Part shown: in pieces, positions 46,634 through 59,851 of the stretch
How the letters are laid out: each line of letters begins with the position of its first letter
Numbering within the stretch: the first letter of the stretch is position 1
NCBI RefSeq assembly: GCF_030812595.1
Contig: NZ_JAUSSZ010000007.1
Location: forward strand, 169,224 to 233,223
Length of the DNA stretch: 64,000 nucleotides
Direction of reading: 5' to 3'
Origin: Arthrobacter bambusae
GTDB taxonomy: Bacteria > Actinomycetota > Actinomycetes > Actinomycetales > Micrococcaceae
Notes under the pieces: generated by a model
Database searches by the model: none
The model's input: only the letters and a program-made list of their open reading frames with translations
Told to the model about the DNA's origin: nothing
Made by a program: the position numbers and the translations under genes

Positions 46634-46809
46634 GTCGATCCCCGGTCAGATATGTAGCGTTTCCGGTCGATCCCCGGTCAGATATGTAGCGTTTCCCGTC
46701 GATCCCCGGTCAGGTATGGGGTGTTTCCGGTCGATCCCCGGTCAGGTATGGGGTGTTTCCGGTCGACCCCCGGTCAGATATGTAGCGTTTCCGGTCGATC
46801 CCCGGTCAG
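46634..46809 (+). repeat. 32-bp tandem repeat array 1 (5.5 copies)
   Basis: Copies begin at 46634, 46666, 46698, 46730, 46762 and 46794 (last one half length), exactly 32 bases each. All start GTCGA(T/C)CCCCGGTCAG; the second half has two versions (ATATGTAGCG and GTATGGGGTG) in order A, A, B, B, A. No spacers exist, so it is not CRISPR. It ends ~28 bases before the IS remnant. Confidence 0.9.
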
Positions 46810-46837
46810 TTCGATTCTTCAATTGCCCGACGGCGGG

Positions 46838-47019
46838 GAGTGTCCGTTTAACGGTGGATTCGGGTGTTGGCGTTATGTGATTCTGCCTTCGAAGGTGATG
46901 GCGAAGGCGTTCAGTGCCGGCTTCCATCGTGCTATCCATCGTGCTCTGCTTCGGCCGGTGGGGTCTAGTGCCCGGGTGGCCAGGTAGAGGCATTTAAGGG
47001 CGGCGGGGATGGTTGGGGG
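46838..47019 (-). mobile_element. IS256-family transposase 3' remnant
   Basis: On the minus strand 47019-46873 encode a 48-residue piece (PAALKCLYLATR..., RWIARWKPALNAFAITFEGR) that matches the conserved C-terminus of IS256/mutator transposases, ending in a stop. Beyond it, GTCCGTTTAACGG near 46842-46854 looks like an IS terminal repeat. The DDE catalytic part is missing and upstream is repeat array 2, so it is a dead fragment. Confidence 0.65.
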
Positions 47020-47035
47020 GAGACCGTCGGTAGGT

Positions 47036-47234
47036 GACCGGGGGTTGGGGGGGAATCGGCCGAGATGTGACCGGGGGTGGGGGGAATCGGCCGAGATGTG
47101 ACCGGGGGTGGGGGGAATCGGCCGAGATGTGACCGGGGGTGGGGGAATCGGCCGAGATGTGACCGGGGGTCGGGAGGAATCGGCCGAGATGTGACCGGGG
47201 GTCCGTGGGAGGGTGTGGTTATGTGACCGGGGGT
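47036..47234 (+). repeat. 30-33-bp tandem repeat array 2 (7 copies)
   Basis: GACCGGGGGT begins at 47036, 47069, 47100, 47131, 47161, 47193 and 47225. The four middle units read GGGGGTNGG-GAATCGGCCGAGATGT between cores; the outer ones have decayed. The core is the reverse complement of the CCCCGGTCA core in array 1, so the two arrays face each other around the IS fragment. Confidence 0.9.
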
Positions 47235-47254
47235 CTGCGGGAGGTAGAAAATGG

Positions 47255-49498
<2,244 letters not shown>

Positions 49499-49504
49499 GC
49501 GGGG

Positions 49505-50452
49505 ATGACAGTGACCGCGCACACCCGCGAAACCACGTCCATGAGTGCTGCCCAGGACAAAGCCGCAACCCTCATCGAGGCGCTGCCGTGGATCCAGCGC
49601 TTCGCCGGAACCACCATGGTGATCAAGTACGGCGGCAATGCCATGGTCAATGAGGAACTCCGGCGCGCCTTCGCCGAAGACGTCGTCTTCCTGCACCACG
49701 TGGGTATCCACCCTGTGGTAGTGCACGGGGGCGGCCCGCAGATCAACTCAATGCTGGGCAGGCTGGGCATCGAATCCGAATTCAAGGGCGGCCTGCGCGT
49801 GACCACCCCCGAGGCCATGGACGTCGTCCGCATGGTGCTCACCGGACAAGTGGGCCGCGAACTCGTGGGCCTCATCAACTCCCATGGACCTTATGCCGTC
49901 GGAATGTCCGGTGAAGACGGCGGACTCCTGCGTGCCGTGCGCACCGGCACCGTGGTGGACGGGGAAGAAGTGGACCTGGGCCTCGTTGGCGAAGTGGTGG
50001 GTGTTGATCCCACGGGCATCGAGGACATCCTTGACGCCGGCCGCATCCCGGTGATTTCGACGGTTGCCCCCGAAATCATCGACGAGGGCGATGGCACCGG
50101 CTCCACCACGGGCCAAGTCCTCAACGTCAACGCGGACACCGCTGCCGCGGCCGTGGCCTCCGCGCTGGGCGCCTCGAAGCTAGTCATCCTGACCGACGTC
50201 GAGGGCCTTTATGCCAACTGGCCGGACAAATCCTCGCTCATCTCCTCGCTCACGGCCACGGAGTTGCGCGACATGTTGCCGCGCCTCGAATCCGGCATGA
50301 TCCCGAAAATGACGGCCTGCCTAAAGGCCATTGACGAAGGAGTGGAGCGCGCACACATCGTCGACGGCCGCCTGCCGCACTCCATGCTCCTTGAAACATT
50401 TACGACGGCGGGCATAGGAACCCAAGTCGTCCCAGACGAGGAAGTGAACTGA
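49505..50452 (+). CDS. argB: Acetylglutamate kinase
   Basis: 315 residues. VIKYGGNAM (ATP site), [10 protein letters not shown] and the C-terminal [12 protein letters not shown] are typical. A Met at residue 13 could also start. Usually feedback inhibited by arginine. Stop overlaps argD by one base. Confidence 0.96.
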   Translation: MTVTAHTRETTSMSAAQDKAATLIEALPWIQRFAGTTMVIKYGGNAMVNEELRRAFAEDVVFLHHVGIHPVVVHGGGPQINSMLGRLGIESEFKGGLRVTTPEAMDVVRMVLTGQVGRELVGLINSHGPYAVGMSGEDGGLLRAVRTGTVVDGEEVDLGLVGEVVGVDPTGIEDILDAGRIPVISTVAPEIIDEGDGTGSTTGQVLNVNADTAAAAVASALGASKLVILTDVEGLYANWPDKSSLISSLTATELRDMLPRLESGMIPKMTACLKAIDEGVERAHIVDGRLPHSMLLETFTTAGIGTQVVPDEEVN

Positions 50453-51732
50453 TGAACGAAGCAGAATTGGTCGAAACGCCTGCAGAAGCGCTCGTCTCCA
50501 CCAGCAGCGGAGCCGACTGGCTGGCCCGCTATTCGTCTTCGCTCATGGGCGTCTTCGGCACCCCGCAGCGTGTCCTTGTCCGCGGCGCCGGCTCGCTTGT
50601 GTGGGATGCCGACGGCAAGGAATACCTGGACCTCCTCGGCGGCATTGCCGTGAACGCCCTGGGCCACGCCCACCCGTTCGTCACCTCGGTCATCGCCAGC
50701 CAGCTCGCCACCCTGGGCCACGTCTCCAATTTCTTCACGAGCCCCACGCAGATCGCCCTCGCCGAGAAACTCCTTGCCATCACCAAGGCTCCTGCCGGCT
50801 CCAAGGTGTTCTTCGCGAACTCCGGCACCGAAGCCAACGAGGCGGCCTTCAAGCTGGCCCGGCGCAATGGCGGCGGCGCCACAACAGAAGCGCCCGCCGG
50901 TGCCAAGCCAGCGAAGCGCACCAAGATCATCGCCCTCGAAGGGGCCTTCCACGGCCGCACCATGGGCGCGCTCGCCTTGACCGCCAAGGAAGCCTACCGG
51001 GCGCCGTTCGAGCCGTTGCCCGGTGGCGTGGTCCACATTCCGTTCGGCGACATTGAGGCCCTCCGCGCCGCCGTCGACGAAACCACGGCTGCAGTGTTCC
51101 TCGAACCCATCCAAGGCGAAGCCGGCGTCCGCCCGCTCAGTGTCGAGTACCTGCGAGCGGCCCGCGAAGCCACCACCGCCGCCGGCGCGCTGCTGATCAT
51201 GGACGAAGTCCAGACCGGCATCGGCCGGACCGGCAAATGGCTGGCGAGCGAAGACTCCGGAATCGTCCCCGACGCCGTGACCCTCGCGAAGGGCCTGGGC
51301 GGCGGTTTCCCGGTCGGCGCACTCATCACCTTTGGCGAGCCGACGTCCTCGCTCTTGACCGCGGGCCAGCACGGCACCACGTTCGGCGGCAACCCGGTGG
51401 CCACAGCGGCAGCCCTCGCCACCTTGCATGCCATCGAAAGCCAGGGCGTGCTGGCAAACGTACTCAGGACCGGCGCGCGGCTGCAGGCCGGCCTGTCCGA
51501 CGTCGACGCTGTCACCGAAGTACGGGGCGAGGGGCTCCTGATCGGTTTCGACGTTGACGCCGACATCGCCCCCGCCATGGTGACTGCCGCGCTCGACGCA
51601 GGCTTCATCATCAACAGCCCGGGCCCGCGCACCATCCGGCTGGCTCCGCCGCTCATCCTGACCACCGGGCAAGCCGACAGTTTCCTCGACGCACTGCCCG
51701 GCATCATTCAGACCGCTAAGGACGCACAGTGA
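50452..51732 (+). CDS. argD: Acetylornithine aminotransferase
   Basis: 426 residues, fold-type I PLP enzyme. The PLP lysine is in TLAKGLGGGFPVGA; EVQTGIGRTGKW holds the PLP-binding Asp region. Converts N-acetylglutamate semialdehyde to N-acetylornithine. A ~12-residue Ala/Thr/Pro insert lies near 143-155. Overlaps argF. Confidence 0.95.
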   Translation: MNEAELVETPAEALVSTSSGADWLARYSSSLMGVFGTPQRVLVRGAGSLVWDADGKEYLDLLGGIAVNALGHAHPFVTSVIASQLATLGHVSNFFTSPTQIALAEKLLAITKAPAGSKVFFANSGTEANEAAFKLARRNGGGATTEAPAGAKPAKRTKIIALEGAFHGRTMGALALTAKEAYRAPFEPLPGGVVHIPFGDIEALRAAVDETTAAVFLEPIQGEAGVRPLSVEYLRAAREATTAAGALLIMDEVQTGIGRTGKWLASEDSGIVPDAVTLAKGLGGGFPVGALITFGEPTSSLLTAGQHGTTFGGNPVATAAALATLHAIESQGVLANVLRTGARLQAGLSDVDAVTEVRGEGLLIGFDVDADIAPAMVTAALDAGFIINSPGPRTIRLAPPLILTTGQADSFLDALPGIIQTAKDAQ

Positions 51733-52742
51733 ACACTCCCGGAACTTCTACGACACGTCACTTCCTCAAGGACACGGACCTCACTCCCGCCGAGCAAGCC
51801 GAAGTGCTCGAGCTCGCTGTCCGCATGAAGGCCGCGCCGTACAGCGTCCAACCGTTTGCGGCGGACGGGAACGGGCGCAAGACCGTCGCCGTCATTTTCG
51901 ACAAGACCTCCACCCGGACGCGGGTCTCCTTCGCCACCGGAATCGCCGACATGGGCGGCAACGCGCTCATCATCAACCCGGGCGAGGCGCAGATCGGCCA
52001 CAAGGAGTCCGTCGAGGACACCGCGAAAGTGCTCGAACGCATGGTCTCCACCATCGTGTGGCGTACCGGCGCCCACAGCGGACTGGTGGCCATGGCCGAA
52101 AACTCGAACGTTCCCGTCATCAACGCGCTGTGCGATGACTACCACCCGTGCCAATTGCTGGCGGACCTCCTGACGGTCAAAGAGCACAAGGGCGAGCTCA
52201 AGGGCCTCACCATGGCCTACTTGGGCGACGCCGCGAACAACATGGCCAACTCCTACCTGCTGGCAGGCGTCACGGCGGGCATGCACGTCAGGATCTCGGG
52301 GCCGGAAGGCTACCTGCCGGCCGCAGATATCGTCGCCGCAGCGGAGGAGCGCGCCGCCGAAACCGGCGGTTCGGTGTTGATCACCACGGACGCGCCCGAA
52401 GCACTCAAGGGAGCCGACGTGGTCGCGACCGACACCTGGGTCTCCATGGGCCAGGAAGCCGAAAAGGAAGCCCGGATGCAGCTCTTCCGCGACTACTCCG
52501 TGGACGAGGCCGCCATGGCGCACGCGGCGCCGGACGCCGTCGTACTCCACTGCCTGCCCGCCTACCGCGGCTATGAGATCTCAGCCGGCGTCATCGATGG
52601 ACCCCAGTCCATCGTCTGGGACGAAGCCGAGAACCGCCTGCACGCGCAGAAGGCGCTGATGGCGTGGCTCATGCACAGGTCGGGACTGGCTTTCGTCGGC
52701 GGTCTCTCCTCCGTTGAAGGCACCGGGGAGAGCACGTTCTAG
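51729..52742 (+). CDS. argF: Ornithine carbamoyltransferase
   Basis: 337 residues. The carbamoyl-phosphate motif [22 protein letters not shown] and ornithine loop [11 protein letters not shown] are intact. Makes citrulline. GTG start overlaps argD; stop overlaps argR. Confidence 0.96.
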   Translation: MNTPGTSTTRHFLKDTDLTPAEQAEVLELAVRMKAAPYSVQPFAADGNGRKTVAVIFDKTSTRTRVSFATGIADMGGNALIINPGEAQIGHKESVEDTAKVLERMVSTIVWRTGAHSGLVAMAENSNVPVINALCDDYHPCQLLADLLTVKEHKGELKGLTMAYLGDAANNMANSYLLAGVTAGMHVRISGPEGYLPAADIVAAAEERAAETGGSVLITTDAPEALKGADVVATDTWVSMGQEAEKEARMQLFRDYSVDEAAMAHAAPDAVVLHCLPAYRGYEISAGVIDGPQSIVWDEAENRLHAQKALMAWLMHRSGLAFVGGLSSVEGTGESTF

Positions 52743-53275
52743 TGTCCACCCAGCCTCCGCCGGGCGTCAGCCCGGCGACCAAGACTGCCCGGCAGGCGCG
52801 CATTACCGCGATCCTGACCGGCGAGTCCGTGCGCTCGCAGGCAGAACTCGCCGCGTTGCTGGCGGACGACGGCGTGCAGGTCACCCAAGCGACCCTCTCC
52901 CGGGACCTGGTGGAATTGGGCGCTGTCCGCGTGCGCGGCAAGGACGGTGCCTTGGTCTACGCGGTGCCCGGCGAGGGTGGTGACCGTAATGCAAAGAGCG
53001 GCGTCACCCAGGAAATCCTGGACGCGAGGCTCACCCGGCTGTGCGGAGAACTCCTCGTGACCGCAGAGGCATCTGCGAACCTCGCCGTCCTGCGGACCCC
53101 GCCGGGCGCCGCAAACTTCCTCGCGCTGGCAATCGACCATTCGGTCATGCCTGCCGTGTTAGGTACCATCGCAGGCGACGACACTGTGCTACTGATCGCC
53201 AGGGATCCGGACGGCGGAGCGGCGTTGGCGGCGAGGTTCCTGGCCTTCGCGGAAGAAGCCAGCACCGGCACCTGA
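52742..53275 (+). CDS. argR: Arginine repressor
   Basis: 177 residues. Winged helix ([45 protein letters not shown]) and arginine-binding hexamer domain with [10 protein letters not shown]. It represses arg genes when arginine is high, likely including its own operon at argC. Starts within the argF stop codon. Confidence 0.95.
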   Translation: MSTQPPPGVSPATKTARQARITAILTGESVRSQAELAALLADDGVQVTQATLSRDLVELGAVRVRGKDGALVYAVPGEGGDRNAKSGVTQEILDARLTRLCGELLVTAEASANLAVLRTPPGAANFLALAIDHSVMPAVLGTIAGDDTVLLIARDPDGGAALAARFLAFAEEASTGT

Positions 53276-53338
53276 ACCCAACAGCACCCGAATCAAGACT
53301 CTCGACACATTACAAAGAAACAACAAAGGAGCACTCTC

Positions 53339-55959
<2,621 letters not shown>

Positions 55960-55966
55960 CGACGCG

Positions 55967-56023
55967 CGAGTTGGCATTTCGCGGCAATGTTTTTCGTGAG
56001 CATCGCCGTGAAATGCCAACTCG
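55967..56023. repeat. REP-like palindrome / terminator after argH
   Basis: Arms 55967-55985 and 56005-56023 pair over 19 bp with one G-U around a 19-base loop containing TTTTT. It begins a few bases after the argH stop. It can act as terminator; its outer arms (GAGTTGGCATTTC) look like a dispersed palindromic repeat. Confidence 0.65.
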
Positions 56024-56065
56024 TTTGCGTTAAGCGCGGTTAACCCTGTCGGATATCATGGCGCT

Positions 56066-56803
56066 ATGACCGAGATCACTACCCCAGCACTTCTTGCCGA
56101 GCTCCACAAAGCAGCCGGCACTGTGACCGGCGTCGTCGCCAATCTCGACGACGCCGATGTCTCAGCTCCCTCCGAACTGCCCGGGTGGACCCGGGGCCAC
56201 GTGCTGGCTCACATTGCAGGCATCGCGAACGCGATGGCCAGGCAACTGGAATACGCTGTGCGCGGCGAGACCATCGAACTCTACGACGGCGGCTACGAGG
56301 GCCGGACCAAGGCCATTGAGTTGGCTGCGAGCCACAGCATTGCTGAGCACCGTGAAGCGACGGAAGCTGCGATCGCCCGGGTGCTGAGGGCTTTCGACGG
56401 ACTCGTCGAGTCCGGCTGGAACGCCCGGATCACCTTCCGGAATGGAACGGTGTTCGACGGCGGCCTGGCACTCTGGCGCGAGTTGGTCATCCACGTCACG
56501 GATCTGGGAATCGGTCGTGGCCCGGAGGTCTGGAGCCGGCAATTCTGCGAGCACCTCTTCGATTTCCTCTCGGCACGCGTGCCGGCCGAGCAGAAATTCG
56601 TGCTTCAGCCACTTGGCCTCCCGCAGGTGGTTATCGGCACGGGCCGGCAGTCCGTTGCCATCAACGGCATGATCACGGATATCGCTGCCTGGCTCGCCGG
56701 GCGCACGCCTACCCTGGGGAGCCTGCGGGCTTCTGCCGACGCGGATGGCGTTGATTTGCCGGAACTCCTGCCGTGGCCATCGAGCGTTCCGGCGGCGCAC
56801 TAA
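56066..56803 (+). CDS. Maleylpyruvate isomerase family (MDMPI, DinB-like) protein
   Basis: 245 residues. The N-terminal four-helix DinB/MDMPI fold is marked by [27 protein letters not shown] (metal His) and [10 protein letters not shown]. Members use mycothiol as cofactor in actinobacteria; the actual substrate is unknown. The 3' end overlaps the antisense alkA gene by 95 bases. Confidence 0.8.
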   Translation: MTEITTPALLAELHKAAGTVTGVVANLDDADVSAPSELPGWTRGHVLAHIAGIANAMARQLEYAVRGETIELYDGGYEGRTKAIELAASHSIAEHREATEAAIARVLRAFDGLVESGWNARITFRNGTVFDGGLALWRELVIHVTDLGIGRGPEVWSRQFCEHLFDFLSARVPAEQKFVLQPLGLPQVVIGTGRQSVAINGMITDIAAWLAGRTPTLGSLRASADADGVDLPELLPWPSSVPAAH

Positions 56804-58283
56804 CGCGGCGTTTGCTTGCCGCTGCCCGCCACAGGTGCATCGTTGCGTAGGAGCGCCACGGGCTCACGTTGCGGAAGTCGGCAGGCAGGCCTTCCGCGGC
56901 CGCCAGGCTCTTGAGGCCGTTCCGGACCGCTGCGTCGTTGCCGAGGAAAACATCCGGATCGCCGGTGACCCTCATCCCAACATAGCCCACTGTCCAAGGC
57001 CCGACGCCGGGCAGCGGCAATAGCTTCCCGGCCAGCGTCCGTGGGTCGTCGCCATAGTCGAAGTCGAGCTCCCCGCCGGCCATGGCCCCCGCCGCGGCCA
57101 GCACCGAATCTATGCGGCGCCGTGGGCCCCTCAGCAATTCCCGGCCTGAGCGGGCGATTTCCTCGGATGTCGGGAACAAGCGGTCCAAGCCCGGCCCGTT
57201 TCCGGCCTGCCCTTGTGGTTGGGCGGCGGGCAGTCGCGTTCCGGCGTCGGAAAGTTGGGTCAAAGCCGTGCGGGCGGCCGCCACCGTGATTTGTTGGCCG
57301 ATCATTGCCCGGATCAGTAGTTCCTGGGGATCCACGGCGCCCGGCACCCTGATCCCGGGGGTATCGCGGACCGATGGGCCGATCCTGGCGTCGGTGGCCA
57401 GCGCCTCGTCCACGGCCACGGGATCGGCGTCGAGATCGAACAATCGCCGCACCCGGCTCAACAGCACGGGAAGATCGTGGAGATCCACGGTACTGATGGC
57501 GAGGGTCAGCGCGCCGCCGCGTGCCCCGGCGTCGTACTCCACCGTGAACACGGCATTGCCGCGGGGCAAGCGGAGGGTTCGTGAATAGCTCCTTGCGCTC
57601 GCCAGTTCGACTCCGGGAACCGCGCGGGCCGCGAGGAAATCGAAAATCCCCGTATCGAAAGGCTCCCGGTACGGGAGGTTCAGGGTCAGGGAGGTAGCCT
57701 CGCCGGGCCCGCCTTGATGGCCAGTAGGCTTCGCGGTGGCCCGGAGGGCAGAAGGAGTCAGGGCGAAGATTTCGTTGATGGTGTCGTTGAACTGGCGGAC
57801 ACTGTTGAATCCGGCAGCGAACGCCACATCAGAGAGCTTCATCGCGGTGGAGACCAAGAGAGTCCTGGCGGTTTGCGCACGGCTGGCCCGGGCCAAGGAC
57901 AGCGGTCCGGCGCCGAGCTCATGGCTGAGGATCCTATTGAGCTGCCGGGAGGAGTAACCCAGCCTGGTGGCAAGTCCTTGGACGCCCACCCGGGAGAGCG
58001 CGCCGTCGTTGATGAGCCGCATTGCCCGGCCGGCGACGTCCGAGCGGAGGTTCCACGCCGGCGTGCCCGGAACCGCCTCCGGGAGGCAGCGTTTGCACGC
58101 CCTGTACCCGGCCTCGTGCGCCGCTGCCGAGGTTTCGTAGAACGTCACGTTTTCGGCCTTGGGCGTGCGTGCCGGGCACGACGGCCGGCAGTAGATACCC
58201 GTCGACCGGACTGCGGTGAAGAACTGGCCGTCGAACCGGGGATCCCGCGCATCGATGGCTCGGTAGCGTTGCCAAAAGTCCAT
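56709..58283 (-). CDS. alkA: Ada-AlkA fusion: methyl-sensing regulator and 3-methyladenine DNA glycosylase II
   Basis: 524 residues. N-terminal Ada zinc domain with C32, C36, C63 and C66 (C32 matches the methylphosphotriester acceptor), an AraC helix-turn-helix (~75-175), then AlkA with HhH ([14 protein letters not shown]) and catalytic Asp in GNDAAVRNG. The Ada C-terminal O6-methylguanine transferase is absent. Same plan as M. tuberculosis AlkA (Rv1317c). It probably senses alkylation, activates genes and removes alkylated bases. Divergent from mpg. Confidence 0.9.
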   Translation of the reverse strand: MDFWQRYRAIDARDPRFDGQFFTAVRSTGIYCRPSCPARTPKAENVTFYETSAAAHEAGYRACKRCLPEAVPGTPAWNLRSDVAGRAMRLINDGALSRVGVQGLATRLGYSSRQLNRILSHELGAGPLSLARASRAQTARTLLVSTAMKLSDVAFAAGFNSVRQFNDTINEIFALTPSALRATAKPTGHQGGPGEATSLTLNLPYREPFDTGIFDFLAARAVPGVELASARSYSRTLRLPRGNAVFTVEYDAGARGGALTLAISTVDLHDLPVLLSRVRRLFDLDADPVAVDEALATDARIGPSVRDTPGIRVPGAVDPQELLIRAMIGQQITVAAARTALTQLSDAGTRLPAAQPQGQAGNGPGLDRLFPTSEEIARSGRELLRGPRRRIDSVLAAAGAMAGGELDFDYGDDPRTLAGKLLPLPGVGPWTVGYVGMRVTGDPDVFLGNDAAVRNGLKSLAAAEGLPADFRNVSPWRSYATMHLWRAAASKRRVSAPPERSMATAGVPANQRHPRRQKPAGSPG

Positions 58284-58376
58284 GACTTCATCCTTTCAGC
58301 ATCGGCAGGCGCTTCCTAGCGGAAATCGGACATTGCTGGAACGGTCCGGTTGACGGATTTTTGCTAGGGTCTGGGC

Positions 58377-59039
58377 ATGACAATGCAGGGTGCATCCCCG
58401 GAGGCCATCCGCGCCATTCTTTCCGCAGATCCGCGCGACGTCGCCCCTTTGCTCCTTGGCGCCGTGCTGAGCCACCGGACTCCTGAGGGCACGGTGTCCG
58501 TCAGGATCAGCGAGGTGGAAGCGTATCTGGGCCCGCGGGGATCGGCCCAACCCGATCCCGGCTCCCATACCTTTGGCGGCCCCACCGCCCGGAACGCACC
58601 CATGTTCGGCCCGGCAGGCCACCTGTACGTGTACTTCACGTATGGCATGCACCATTGCGCCAATATCGTCTGCGGTCCCGACGGCGTTGCGTCCGCGCTG
58701 CTGTTGCGGGCAGGGGAAGTGGTGGCCGGTCAAGCCCTGGCACAGTCCCGCCGTCCGGCGTCGAGATCGCTGACCGACCTCGCCAGCGGACCGGCCCGGC
58801 TAGCCTCCGCTTTGGGGTTGACCACGGCGGACAGCGGCCGGGATGCCTTGGCCGAACCGTTCAGCCTCGAACTCCCGGCCACCCCGGTGGCGGCATCGGC
58901 CGTTGTAAGCGGGGTCCGGGTAGGAGTATCGGGCGACGGCGGTTCCGCCGACTACCCGTGGCGGTTTTGGCTTGACGGGGACCCTACGGTGTCCCGGTAC
59001 AAGCCGGGACGTAGCCGCTCCGTCGGGAAGCCTTTGTAG
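58377..59039 (+). CDS. mpg: DNA-3-methyladenine glycosylase (AAG/MPG family)
   Basis: 220 residues. RISEVEAYLGPRGSAQPDPGSHTFGG holds the catalytic Glu; GHLYVYFTYGMHHCANIV is the family core. It excises alkylated purines. It diverges from the Ada-AlkA gene 94 bases away and lies upstream of tyrS as in M. tuberculosis. Confidence 0.93.
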   Translation: MTMQGASPEAIRAILSADPRDVAPLLLGAVLSHRTPEGTVSVRISEVEAYLGPRGSAQPDPGSHTFGGPTARNAPMFGPAGHLYVYFTYGMHHCANIVCGPDGVASALLLRAGEVVAGQALAQSRRPASRSLTDLASGPARLASALGLTTADSGRDALAEPFSLELPATPVAASAVVSGVRVGVSGDGGSADYPWRFWLDGDPTVSRYKPGRSRSVGKPL

Positions 59040-59057
59040 GAGCCTCGCAGGCGGCCT

Positions 59058-59693
59058 TCACGCGGCGTGTTCGGTCCGGGTCGGTTCGGCCACATACGCA
59101 CAGAGGTTGTCCGGCACTTCGAAGGGCGCCAGGCGGCCAAGCAACGACTCGCGCACGTTGGGCCATTCATCGCGCAGGATCGAAAAGACTGCGGTGTCGC
59201 AGCGGCTCCCGTCAGGAGCGAAACGGTGCCCGCGCAGCGTGCCCTCATAGCTGGCGCCGAGCCGCTGAATGGCCGAGGCGCTGCGCGTATTTCGGGCATC
59301 GCAGCGGAAGGCAACCCTGTGGACGTCCAGTACGTCGAAGGAATAGGCCAGAAGCAGTTGCTTCGCGGCCGGATTGACGTGGCTACCCCAGAAGGGACGC
59401 CCATAAAAAGTGCCGCCGATTTCCAGTCGCTGCTGCCGGGGACTGTACTCGCACAGGGACGTCGTTCCGAGCAGCGCTCCGGTCCGCTGCTCGACGACGG
59501 CGAACGGTATGGTCGCCGGATCCTCGAGGCGGGCTGCGAAGAGTTCGGCCAATTCCGTGCCGCTCAAGGGTTGCTTTGCGGCCATGCCGGACCACATCCC
59601 GGAGTCCACAAAATCGAAGAGTGGACCGGCATGTGCGGGGGCGAGGGGAACCAGGCTGATGCCGTGTCGGGTAAGGGCAACGTCGTGCTGCAT
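59058..59693 (-). CDS. GNAT acetyltransferase (RimJ/RimL-like)
   Basis: 211 residues from the ATG at 59693; the longer frame to 60014 covers the helD-like gene start. RimJ-like core: LVPLAPAHAGPLFDF, QRLEIGGTFYGRPFWGSHVNPAAKQLLL and FRCDARNTRSASAIQRLGASYEG (CoA loop). It probably acetylates a protein N-terminus or small amine. Substrate unknown. Confidence 0.82.
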   Translation of the reverse strand: MQHDVALTRHGISLVPLAPAHAGPLFDFVDSGMWSGMAAKQPLSGTELAELFAARLEDPATIPFAVVEQRTGALLGTTSLCEYSPRQQRLEIGGTFYGRPFWGSHVNPAAKQLLLAYSFDVLDVHRVAFRCDARNTRSASAIQRLGASYEGTLRGHRFAPDGSRCDTAVFSILRDEWPNVRESLLGRLAPFEVPDNLCAYVAEPTRTEHAA

Positions 59694-59757
59694 TGCAGCA
59701 TTGAAGCACCACCGGGGGCTGATGAAAAAGCTCTGGAGGTTAGCGCCGGGTGAACAT

Positions 59758-59792
59758 TGTGTGACGCACCGGTGCGGGGGCAGTTTCACACA
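59758..59792. promoter_or_regulatory. Nested dyads before the HelD-like gene
   Basis: TGTGTGA (59758-59764) and TCACACA (59786-59792) enclose the perfect palindrome GCACCGGTGC (59766-59775). A -10-like TAGAAT follows at 59811. Candidate operator shared by divergent genes. Confidence 0.35.
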
Positions 59793-59851
59793 CGTCAAGC
59801 AAAACCGCTGTAGAATGGACGGTCTGTCTTTTTCGATAGGGGAACGTTTCG

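Noticed and set aside
46038..46880. 280-codon plus-strand protein
   Set aside because: It is antisense to the quinone oxidoreductase gene and then translates the tandem repeats; no family resemblance.
46634..47234. CRISPR array
   Set aside because: Repeats are back to back with no unique spacers, unit length varies in the second array, and no cas genes are in the window.
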